Of a DNA stretch of 64,000 nucleotides, positions 1 to 9,186 are shown one piece after another. The notes below the pieces were generated by a model that was not told the origin of the DNA, did not search any database, and worked only from the letters and a program-made list of their open reading frames with translations. This stretch comes from Portulaca oleracea (Eukaryota; Streptophyta; Magnoliopsida; Caryophyllales; Portulacaceae). Position 1 is the first letter of the stretch. Each line of letters opens with the position of its first letter. The stretch is from assembly GCA_029582165.1 (NCBI GenBank), contig CM055871.1, positions 27,548,802 through 27,612,801 on the forward strand. The letters are read 5' to 3'. A program made the translations under genes and the position numbers.

Positions 1-11
1 AAAACAACAAT

Positions 12-1520
12 ATGGGAGAAACCCTATTAACCACCTTATCCATTGAGAACTACCACCCTTCCACAGTATTGTCCATGGATTCAAGCTCCTCCTCCCATGA
101 TGAATCCGAGCGGGATGCTGCGAATCGGTCTGTTCTTCAATCGGGTCCTCCCGACATTAATCTCCCAATTCCCATGTCTGTTGTAGAACTCAGTGTGCCC
201 CCACAATTGTGGAGTGACAGTTGTGAGATCTTGGATGTCGGCCTTGGCCCTCAATTTCACGAGGCGGAGACCATTGTGCCTGTCCCCAAATCGGGACGAA
301 AATGTGCCAAGCGTGTGGATTCTATCTGGGGTGCTTGGTTCTTCTTCAATTACTACTTCAAGCCCGTGTTGAAGGAGGGGTCGAAGTGCAAGATCACGAG
401 GGATTCAAATGGTTGGACGGGGTTTGACAAGTCGGATTTGAAGCTTGATGCTTTCTTGGTGCAGCATGATATGGAGAATATCTACATGTGGGTGTTTAAG
501 GAGAGGCCAGATAACTCGTTGGGAAAGATGCAGTTGAGGAGTTTCATGAACGGGCACTCCAGGCAGGGGGAGCGCCCGTTTCCATTTAGCGTCGATCGGG
601 GGTTTGTAAGGTCTCATAAGATGCAGAGGAAGCACTACCGAGGGTTGTCTAATCCGCAGTGTGTTCATGGGATTGAATTGGTTCGGTGTCCTGATTTCAA
701 GGGTTTGGATGAGGCTGAGAAGAAGAGGTGGAGGGAGCTCACGGGCCGGGATCTGAACTTCTCGTTGCCCGACGAGGCGAGTGATTTCGGGACTTGGAGG
801 AATCTCCCACCTATGGAGTTTGAAATTGGGCACCAGAGAAAGGGAACGCCGCCGGATACAGCGCTGAATTTCTCAACCCCTGCCAAGGTGACGGTGGATC
901 CTTCGCATCCCCCCTCGAAGAAGCCAAAGAAAGACCTTTACCCTAATGGCTACTCTAACGGCTACACTAATGGTAACCCTAATGGATACTCTAATGGTTA
1001 CCCTAGTGACAATGGCTTCTTGCAAATTAGCTCCCAATCCGACGGTGTTATAGATGTGGAATCCCATCCCACCAATCCACCCCAATGGCTCAACGAGTTC
1101 ACCGGGGTGATGAAGAATGTGTCGGGCCCCGTGACAGGAGCCAAAACCATCTATGAGGACGACAAGGGTTTCCTCATCATCGTCAGCCTGCCCTTTGCCG
1201 ACCTCCAGAAGGTCCGGGTCACTTGGAAGAACACCCCGGCCTATGGAGTCGTCAAGGTGGCATGTGTTAGTACAGCGGGCTCGCCTCTGATCAAGAGGCA
1301 TGGGCGGACGTTCAGGCTGACCGACCCGACCCCCGAGCACTGCCCGCCCGGGGAATTTGTCCGGGAGATCCCGCTGACCACTAGAATCCCGGACGACGCC
1401 AAGCTGGAAGCGTACTGCGACGAGACAGGGACCGTGCTCGAGATCATGGTCCCCAAACAGCACGCCGTGCCGGAGGAACATGAGGTGCAAGTCTGTCTCC
1501 GGCCATCGCCCTGGGTTTGA
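12..1520 (+). CDS. Alpha-crystallin (HSP20-like) domain protein, paralogue 1
   Basis: A single uninterrupted ORF of 502 residues. It resembles the plant family typified by Arabidopsis At5g02480 (HSP20-like chaperone superfamily), whose biochemical role is not settled as far as I know. The Ser-rich N-terminus (residues 16-30) contains HPSTVLSMDSSSSSHDE. A strongly conserved plant-specific block follows (about 97-275, with IWGAWFFFNYYFKPVLKEG, QHDMENIYMWVFKERP and the NPQCVHGIE segment). Then comes a variable linker with a basic, possibly nuclear, motif PSKKPKKD (301-308), and a C-terminal alpha-crystallin-like beta-sandwich at about 375-485. An Asn-Gly-Tyr-rich tract (311-330) in the linker is absent from the second copy at 42132. 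The ATG at 12 gives an N-terminus (MGETLLT) matching that of the paralogue (MGGTLLT). Promoter and leader lie outside the window. The family assignment is from memory of the sequence; the fold is inferred. Confidence 0.9.
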   Translation: MGETLLTTLSIENYHPSTVLSMDSSSSSHDESERDAANRSVLQSGPPDINLPIPMSVVELSVPPQLWSDSCEILDVGLGPQFHEAETIVPVPKSGRKCAKRVDSIWGAWFFFNYYFKPVLKEGSKCKITRDSNGWTGFDKSDLKLDAFLVQHDMENIYMWVFKERPDNSLGKMQLRSFMNGHSRQGERPFPFSVDRGFVRSHKMQRKHYRGLSNPQCVHGIELVRCPDFKGLDEAEKKRWRELTGRDLNFSLPDEASDFGTWRNLPPMEFEIGHQRKGTPPDTALNFSTPAKVTVDPSHPPSKKPKKDLYPNGYSNGYTNGNPNGYSNGYPSDNGFLQISSQSDGVIDVESHPTNPPQWLNEFTGVMKNVSGPVTGAKTIYEDDKGFLIIVSLPFADLQKVRVTWKNTPAYGVVKVACVSTAGSPLIKRHGRTFRLTDPTPEHCPPGEFVREIPLTTRIPDDAKLEAYCDETGTVLEIMVPKQHAVPEEHEVQVCLRPSPWV

Positions 1521-2099
1521 TTGATTGATTGATTCGAGATTTTAAGTTGTAGTAGGGAGTGTTTGTTAGGCCCTGCAACAAGGGATTAGAACTAAGGAAA
1601 TTTTATGTATGGTTACAGTGATCTGATGATTCTGATATGTCCAATTATTGATTACTACTACTAACTGGAGTCATATAAAAAGAAATTCATGCAATGTTAG
1701 TTAATATTTTTCCCCCAATCAATGCTATTCCATTGTTCTTGCTATTTTACCAGTTGTTTTGCATGTGGTGTTTGTTTGTTCAGAATAGGACAGTTTTGAC
1801 ACCAATTCTATGTTGAAGAGGCCCAGAAAACAAGGGTGGTTTTTTCCTGGGTAAACTCTGCAATTCTGGGGGAAGTGTACAGTTGATGAACTATGAATCT
1901 ATGATGTCTTATGTATGTCTATGATGTATAGGCAATTAGGCATATAGCAGTGTACCATTTGTATGGTGTTTGTTTGTGGTGAAAATCTGGCAAATGGCTT
2001 GTTAAACTCATGCAGTCTTGTCAGCAAATTTTCCTTTTTCTTTTTATGGAAGGAAAAGTGAATACAATTAATCAAAATTGAGTTTGTCGATAAGCACTA
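1521..2099 (+). other. 3' flank of alpha-crystallin paralogue 1
   Basis: AT-rich sequence after the stop codon, beginning with a short TTGA tandem repeat (about 1518-1532). It probably contains the 3' UTR and polyadenylation region. I see no further gene here. Confidence 0.5.
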
Positions 2100-2356
2100 C
2101 TCCCTCCGTTTCATATTAATTGTCGTCTTTGGAAATTGTGCAGTCAAATTCTAAAAATTTTGACCACAAATTTCTCAATATATACAATGAATTACTATAT
2201 AAAATTACCATCATTAGATTCGTAACGAAAAATACTATCATATAAGTATAATATTGCAATTGTTAATAATATATTATGTAAGAAATTATTAATTAAAGAG
2301 TGATATTGAAGACCGTGAAAGTTAAAATTATAACTATTAATATGAAATGGAGGTAG
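2100..2356. mobile_element. Stowaway-type (Tc1/mariner) MITE
   Basis: Starts CTCCCTCCGTTTC and ends GAAATGGAGGTAG, flanked by TA on both sides (2098-2099 and 2357-2358). The termini, TA target duplication and 257-bp length are typical of plant Stowaway MITEs. It lies about 0.6 kb 3' of the first gene. Confidence 0.85.
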
Positions 2357-2463
2357 TATTACATAGTTATAAATATGAATTCAATTAATCAAAATTGTTG
2401 TCGATAGGTACATAGCTATAAACATGATCAGTGTACACCCGTGTTCATACTTGTTCTGACTCA

Positions 2464-2594
2464 GGCATCGTTCTTTTGTCCGTTGCGTTTACGTTGCGTT
2501 ACGTTTAGTTGCGTTGGAAATGATTAAAAAGTGATGATAATTTACGTTATGTTGCGTTGCGTTTGGTTGCGTTAACGCATAAAAGAACGATACC
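2464..2594. mobile_element. Harbinger/Tourist-like MITE (131 bp)
   Basis: Terminal inverted repeats GGCATCGTTCTTTT and (reverse complement) GGTATCGTTCTTTT are flanked by a 3-bp duplication, TCA (2461-2463 and 2595-2597). The interior is made of GTTGCGTT-like words. The ...GTTCTTTT terminus recurs in other small elements of the window (16382, 44238, 47485, 48895). Confidence 0.7.
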
Positions 2595-2667
2595 TCAGTG
2601 GGACAACCCTAGTAAGATGTGCTGCAAAGTTACCCTTCCGCTTTGAGCATTTACCATGACATGTCAT

Positions 2668-3331
2668 TAGAGCTGGATAATAGGTCAGGTCGAGTCGGGT
2701 TCGTGTTCGTGTTAAACTTAAACGGGTTCAAAATCCTCCGACCTGAACCTAACTCATTTATTAAACGGGTTGGAAATTGACACCGTTTACCGTTTAAATT
2801 TTAAACGGGTTGACCTTATTTTGACATGTTAACCCATTTAAGTAAATGTATTAGAATTAAGTTACCAATTTACCTATTTAACCATTAACTCATTTATACA
2901 GAACAACTTATTATGGGATCGAAATAATGACATATCATACTCAACAGTTTGCGTGGTAATATAATTCGAGTTATATATAAGGGGATGCCTTTTAATTCAT
3001 AGTCAAAGATAAATATAAGTTACAATTACAAGTCTTACGTATATTTCAAAGAGTATTAACTCTAACTTTCACCTAAGTTCAGTGATAAACGGTATAATTG
3101 GGTAACAATTATCGAGCAAATGACTTGACCCATCTAACATGTCTAATTAAATGGGTTAAGTAGGTGTTTTTTCGTGTCGAAAATCCTGACCTGAACCTAA
3201 CTCATTTAATTAAACGGGTTTACCGTGTCAACCCATTTAATTAAATGGGTTGAAAATTTCTACTTAAACCCGCTTAATATCGTGTTAGGTTAAGGTCGGT
3301 AATCGTGTCGGGTCAGCTTTTCCCAGCTCTA
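2668..3331. mobile_element. hAT-type MITE
   Basis: Starts TAGAGCTGG and ends CCAGCTCTA, with the 8-bp duplication CATGTCAT expected of hAT elements. The left copy is at 2660-2667. The right copy was split by the later gypsy insertion: its first four bases remain at 3332-3335 and the whole copy sits at 16110-16117, beyond the gypsy element. The interior is rich in ACCCG/CGGGT words, common in non-coding hAT MITEs, and has no ORF. Confidence 0.82.
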
Positions 3332-3335
3332 CATG

Positions 3336-6300
3336 TGTAAAACCTCGAGTTTTAGGAGGAATAAAACCGTAGTTTCCTTACCGGACCGCTAGGGTTAAGT
3401 TTAAGTTTCGAGGACGAAACTTCTTTTAAGAAGGTAATGATGTAAAACCCCGAAAAAAATCCAAAGATGTTGACCGTAACGTCGTTAATAAATTAGGTTT
3501 GACTTCGTGATTTATTATTATTCGTTTGTGTTTATTTATGCTAACGCTTGAGCTCGTAGGACCGTTGAGGGGCTAACAAGGGTAGAATAGTAATTTCCAC
3601 TGGTTAATATTATGTTATATGAATAATTACGGGAATATTATTTGTTATGTGACTATCATTAATGATATTATTATTAGTGTTATTATTATCATTACTACTA
3701 TTATTATTATTATTAGTTTGTTTTTAGAAAAATCAGATTTTAGTGTTGGGTTGGGTTAAGATTAAGAATAGACTAATTGGGCCTAGATATGTGTTTAATA
3801 TAAAAACCTCCCTCCTCTCAAAAACCCTAATAACAACCTAAAACCCTAGCCTCTTCCCCCTCTCTCTCTCCCTTCCTCCTCTCTGCCGTCCCAGGCCACG
3901 CCACCTTGCATCACGCCGGACGCACCACCACCATCGTCCCCCGTGTCTCTCTTTCTCTCTCTTTCGCTGACTCTCCCTCTCTTTACGCCGCTGACTACCG
4001 CCATCAACACCGGCTGTGGTCATCGCCATCGGAGTCGTCTGCCGGCGAGCACCACCCGCCGCCTCGACCGTCGACGTTTGGGAGCCGCCACACCGGTCGT
4101 CTTGCCCAGTCACTGCCCAGCAGCCATACTCGACGAAACCGAGGGTGCTGCTGTTGTTTTTCACGAACCCTACCGCCGTGACTTTCTTTGCCCCTAACCG
4201 CCGTGCTCAGCCGACGTCGACCCTCATGAAACCGCCCAGAACCATCCTAACGTAAACCCTAATTCAGTTTTAAAAACCTTCTTCTTTTATTTCTTGTTTT
4301 TCTGTTTTGATTTGTTATTAATTCTTGTTAAATCTTGTAATTTGAGTAGTTAAGGGTGTAATTTTATTTAAATTGTTATTTGTAATTAATTTGTTCTTGT
4401 ATTGTATTATTTACTTGTAATTTTTTGTCTAAATTATTATGTGTAATTTTATGTTCTAATTTGGTGTATTAGGGTTGTAATAGTGGTAGTGAAATTTTTA
4501 ATATTGGATTATATGAGATGCTTTGTTTTCATGAGAATCATGTTAGGGTTTTAGATGACACTATTATTGTATGCACGAATTAAAAAGTTTAATTACCTAG
4601 ATTAATTCTTGATTTGTTAGTTAAGTATTCATATGTTCTTTAATTCTCTTAGAGTTCATTCATGTTTAATTTTATGTTAAATCTTGTTAAATAAGTTAGG
4701 ATGATTGAATTACAAAAGTTCGATTCTTGTTTATTAATTTATGATTCTTGATTGAATCTTGTATAAAGAAATTAGTTGTTGGGATTCTTGTTTGGTAGTT
4801 TAAATGTTTATGTGTTCTTTATAGTTTATTCACATGTTCTTTAAAACCTTTCTTGATTCTTGATTAAGAAATTCGTACTTTATAATTGTTCATGTTGTAA
4901 TTAAAGGGTCTTGAAATAGTATGTTTTAGATTTCATGTGTAGGATAAGGTTGTTAATGTTTCATGTGTTATATTTTTGGCATTAGTGATAGGGAATTTGA
5001 TGTTTGGACTTTAGATGGTTTAAACTAATTACCTTGGACCTTAGTTACTGTTTTAAGCCCAAACTAGGACCCCGGGACCGAATGGTGAAAGTTAGAACCG
5101 AAATTATAAATTAAATAAGAACCAGGATCGGGACAGTTTTGTTAGTGCCTAAAGATCGGGTCACCACGATTAGTATAGTTGTCCTTTAATCGAAACCTTT
5201 GGACTAGAGATTCCCCTAGATGTTAGCTTTCATAGGAATTTTGCGGAACGGACTTTTGAGTTGTATAGCTCGAGTTATAGTCGTTTTACCAGAACCTGTC
5301 GGAACTGGACCAGTTGGAAGTTTTGGTACTTTTAGACTCTTTCGAGGCTGATATGGGCTTATTCGTCAACTTAAGAGTTTTAGTAGACATCCCGAGGTTT
5401 CCGAAAAGTCCAGAACCAGACCCATAGGATGTCAGGAAGTCGAGTTGTGACCCGTTTTATGTGAACGTTATAATCTGTCCTCTGTTTGCTTTTATTTATG
5501 AAAAATTGTTGAGTAAATGTTATGTGTGAACTTGTTCCTTGAATGTGTTAAGTGTAAACCATAAATTATAGGAACCTAAGAGTTCCTAGGGGATGGGTTA
5601 GGTAGTTGATAGTTAATACTAACTTCGTTAGAACGCGTTTTGATTAGATAATTATTCTTATTCTAGGCCGAGTTAGTGCGAGACGTTAGTGAGCTCAAGT
5701 GTGTTCTTCTTTTTGCTGTGCTGTGAAGTATATCAGGTAATGTCTATGCTCTAGTCCCCACCGGGATGCCCTTTAAATGTATTTTAATGTTTTCTAATCT
5801 GTTTTGAGAATTGCATCCCGAAAGGGGACTTTTGTCGAAATGTGACCATCTGTTTTGGATAACTGTTTGTATTTGTTTGTACTTTGATTTTATTGAGTTG
5901 GAAAATTGGATGGTCTTTTATCAACGGTTTTATTATTGGTTTTGATAACCTGGGTTGGGTTTGACTTGAGAGTTGCGAGATGAGTGTGAATAATGAATTA
6001 GTATTTCAAAGTGGAAACATAAAGCGGGTTGTTGTTTTTGATGCCTTTAACAGGCTAATATTCATGCGGGTGATAACCCCGAGATCAGGATTCGATGCCT
6101 GTATGGGTTATGTGCCAGGAGATCAGGGTTTCATCCCTGATATAGGATAGAGGTTATGATGCCCTTGATGGGCGACTGTTTGATGCCTTTGAGAGGCTAA
6201 TATTCATGCGGGTGATAACCCCGAGATCAGGATTCGATGCCTGTATGGGTTATGTGCCAGGAGATCAAGGTTGCACCCCTGATATAGGATAGTTGTTATG

Positions 6301-6806
6301 ATGCCTTTGGTAGACGATGTTATCTTATGGGATTTGATATCCCGCCCGCATAATAAAACATGGATTGGTTGGGTTGAGGAAAACAGTTAAGGGTTCAAAG
6401 GTTTGTGAAATGGTTTGACTTGTTCCCTCTCCCCAAAATGAATTGAAATGAACTTAAACTGTTTTAAACGTTAGGGGTAGACATTATTGAGATTTCCCCC
6501 TCATTTTTGAAATGTTTTGTTTTCAGGTGAAGATCTGAATGTTGGGGACGGGAATTAGAAGTGAGGACGACGAGTCTAGAAGTCCTTGAAATTTTTTTAT
6601 TTTGTTTTCGTTATGATGTCTTCAAGTTTGTTTTGAGTTGTTAGTAGTTACCGTTAGCGCATAGCCAGTGTTTTCCTTTCTCGCCTTGTGTTCCTTCGGG
6701 AATACGGCAGTGACGCCCAAACAAAATTTGAAGTCTTCCGCTAAGTTTTGTCTGTTAACGTTAGTTTGACTTTGACTTTCTATAATCGAATTTCCGGGGC
6801 GTTACA
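3336..6806 (+). repeat. 5' LTR of the large gypsy element
   Basis: 3,471 bp, TGTAA...TTACA. A likely TATA box (AATATAAAAACC, near 3797) precedes a CT-rich leader with AAACCCTA words and a short GC-rich segment with small ORFs, which I treat as LTR sequence rather than a gene. An AT-rich stretch follows, and then a 142-bp unit present about twice (about 6040-6323) that is full of small hairpins. A second 'polypurine tract plus TGTAAAACC' junction occurs inside the LTR at 3421-3441 (see findings). Confidence 0.93.
6040..6323 (+). repeat. Tandem 142-bp repeat of small hairpins in the 5' LTR
   Basis: Two units starting GATGCCTTT at 6040 and 6182, with a partial third start near 6300. Each contains short dyads: GCCT-TTAAC-AGGC (6043-6055), GGGT-GATA-ACCC (6068-6079), ATCAGGG-TTTCAT-CCCTGAT (6122-6141) and GCCC-TTGAT-GGGC (6161-6173). 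The same array lies in the 3' LTR at about 15349-15620. Confidence 0.8.
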
Positions 6807-6809
6807 AAA

Positions 6810-6821
6810 TGGTATCAGAGC
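6810..6821 (+). other. Primer-binding site (initiator tRNA-Met)
   Basis: TGGTATCAGAGC begins 3 bp after the end of the 5' LTR. It is the standard plant retrotransposon primer site complementary to the 3' end of initiator tRNA-Met. Confidence 0.93.
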
Positions 6822-6992
6822 TCTGGGTTGCGACCTAGTAGCTTCTCAGAGTCCTTTAGGTTTAGATGGACCCTAGGAAGCTAAATTCGGAGTGACGAGT
6901 GTTGGATGAGAAAAAGGGATTCATGCTTTCTAAAGTTGCGTGGTTATGAATATAATGTTCTCTGTGTTGCTAATATGTTTTGATTATGTAGG

Positions 6993-7644
6993 ATGGCACA
7001 ACGCACACACTGTCACCAGCACCCCACGCCGTGCTTTCACCGCTACACACCCATTCCTCCTGGTGGGTACTTGGGAACCCACATGCTGAACTTCTACGAT
7101 GAGATCGACCGGTACACCAAGGGTGTCCCGAACTCCCGCCAGGCAACGAGGAAGCTCGTGCCAACGCTTTTCTACTCACCTTACGAGACGATCCTGGTGG
7201 GGCCATATCAGCGCCGCTGTCGCCACCCCGCTCGAGGAGGGGTACCCACACCTGTGCTGTTGGTGTCAGAGGTACCGGGTAGAGCCGGGGCATCGAATCC
7301 CGGAGGTCTTTTCTAGGATCGCCCGGATTGGGATGCGCCGAGTAGAGAGGGTCCAGGTGAACCCAGCTCCTGCACCAGCTGAGGATCATGAGGATGACCC
7401 TGAAGAGGATCCGGAGGAGGATCCCACCGAGGACAGCACCCAGGATCCCGAGCCCGAGGTAACCTCTAGGGTCACGGCTGCACTCGCCGTCGAGCCCGAG
7501 CATGAGATTCCGCCCGAGGAGGAGGATGAGGTGGACCGGGGGACAGGAGAAGACCCCGAGGAGGGCTCGGGGGATGAGACGAGTGATCCTGAGTGGACTC
7601 CAGTTTCAGCAAGGAAGAACCCTCGATGCAGGAGGATCATCTGA
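6993..7644 (+). pseudogene. Extra ORF between primer site and gag of the gypsy element, frameshifted
   Basis: An ATG-initiated reading frame starts at 6993 (MAQRTHCHQH...) and contains the segment GGYLGTHMLNFYDEIDRY. Near 7200-7240 the sensible frame switches to the one that ends at 7644, with a Cys/Trp motif (CCWCQRY) and then a very acidic tail (about 7380-7600, EDDPEEDPEED type). It lies between the primer site and gag, where most plant chromoviruses have no gene. I do not recognise the protein. The single frame break implies a once continuous protein of roughly 215 residues. Confidence 0.5.
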
Positions 7645-7931
7645 GTGGGATGGCTACGATGTGTTGAGTATTAGTGTATAACTGCTACGTTTGTATTTTT
7701 TGTTTTTTGTTGAACTGTGATATAATCTGGACAGTGGCATGTTGTTTCTTTTGGGAAATTGTCCCGATGGAGAATATTGTACATAAGAAATTACTTGGTG
7801 AAATAGAATTACAATTTTGTATTGTTTAGCACCCTATGAGAAGACCGGACCAAGTAGCTACCTCTAGTATGATGCTGAGACAATGGATTGGAAAACCCTT
7901 TAAGTAGACTAAATCGACCCTTTGAATCAGG

Positions 7932-9186
7932 ATGTCAGACATGAACGATTCTCAACCCGACCACGGTACTCGGGAGCGTCCCGCAGCCGCAAATTAACAA
8001 CGCCTCAAATCGCGATCAACTGCGCCAACGTCTGGCTCATTTGATACCAGGGTCGAGTACAACAACACCGGGGAACGACCTTGCTAGCATGCTGATGATT
8101 GAGATGCTGGGCAAGCACGAGGACCTACTAAGGAAAGTGGTGGATCGACAAGGAGGAGGGAGGGAAGATGATCCCTCCGCTCTTCTCCAAAGGTTCAACA
8201 GCTTCAACCCGCCCACTTACACAAGGGTAGCTGACCCCAAGGTCTTTGAAGATTGGGTTAGAGAGATTGAAAAGATTTTTGACACAACCCGCTGTCCCGA
8301 GGAGCTAAGGATGGACTTTGCGGCGTACCACCTGAAGGAGGAGGCCGATCTATGGTGGGCCAGTGTGAGGGAGATAAGGACTGAACCGGGTTTCGACTGG
8401 AACCATTTTAAGGTTGTGCTAAAGGATCGATTTTACCCAATTTCCCTCCAGAAGGCAAAAGAAAAAGAATTCATGAATCTGCGTCAAGGGGAAACTAGCG
8501 TGCTCGCCTACTCTGCAAAGTTCACAGAACTATCTCGATTTGCAGACCGCTGGTAGCCACTGAGCAACTAAGGATGGACCGTTTCTGGGATGGATTGAAT
8601 TGCAACATTCAGGACCGCATGTCATCACGGGAGTTCACGTCTTATCAGAACATGTTGAATGTTGCCCTCATTGTAGAAAGGGTGATGAATGACATGGAAC
8701 GACAGTTAGGCATACAGGGGCAAAAGAGGAAAGAGCCACCCCGTTTTAACCCACCTCAACCTTATCAGGAAAAGAGGCTCCGCCCCAACAACTGGCAAAA
8801 CAACCAACCTTTGGGACGTGGACCAACCCATGTACCTATTTGTGGGGTTTGTGGACGACCTGGCCATCTTGCTAGGAATTGTAGATCAGGAGCCGCAAAA
8901 GGGGGATGCTTTAAATGTGGGAGTCTCCAGCATCACATCAGGCAATGCCCTTTACAGAACTCAGGGGGTAATAATGGTGGAAATAATGGAAATGATGGGA
9001 ATAATAGGAATTGGAGAGCCCCGCAGACAACATATCGAAATCGGGGAGGCTATAATGGGAATCAAAGGCCACAACAACAAAACCGGAATGGTTCCGGTGG
9101 AAATCGAAACAACCAAGGAAGGCCAGCAAACCCGCCTCGTCCGCAACAACAACCACCGCGCAACGCAGGAGGACGGGTATACGTAA
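7932..9186 (+). pseudogene. gag of the gypsy element, frameshifted
   Basis: A probable ATG at 7932 (MSDMNDSQPD...) runs into a stop near 7996; the frame continues one register away through 8556. This part carries the gag core (FEDWVREIEKIF, LWWASVRE, FKVVLKDRFYP). Another indel near 8545-8551 causes a stop at 8554-8556. The C-terminal part (from about 8565) has two CCHC zinc knuckles, [14 protein letters not shown] and [14 protein letters not shown], then an Asn/Gly/Arg-rich tail. Gag forms the virus-like particle and binds the RNA. This copy could not make a full protein. Confidence 0.85.

Noticed and set aside
873..1490. Long open frame on the - strand within the first gene
   Set aside because: Antisense shadow of the alpha-crystallin gene; no family resemblance, and similar shadows occur under the paralogue at 43022-43586.
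3906..4255. Short GC-rich ORFs in the gypsy LTRs (also 13208-13556)
   Set aside because: Several overlapping frames of similar length on both strands and indels between the two LTRs show no frame conservation; treated as LTR leader sequence.
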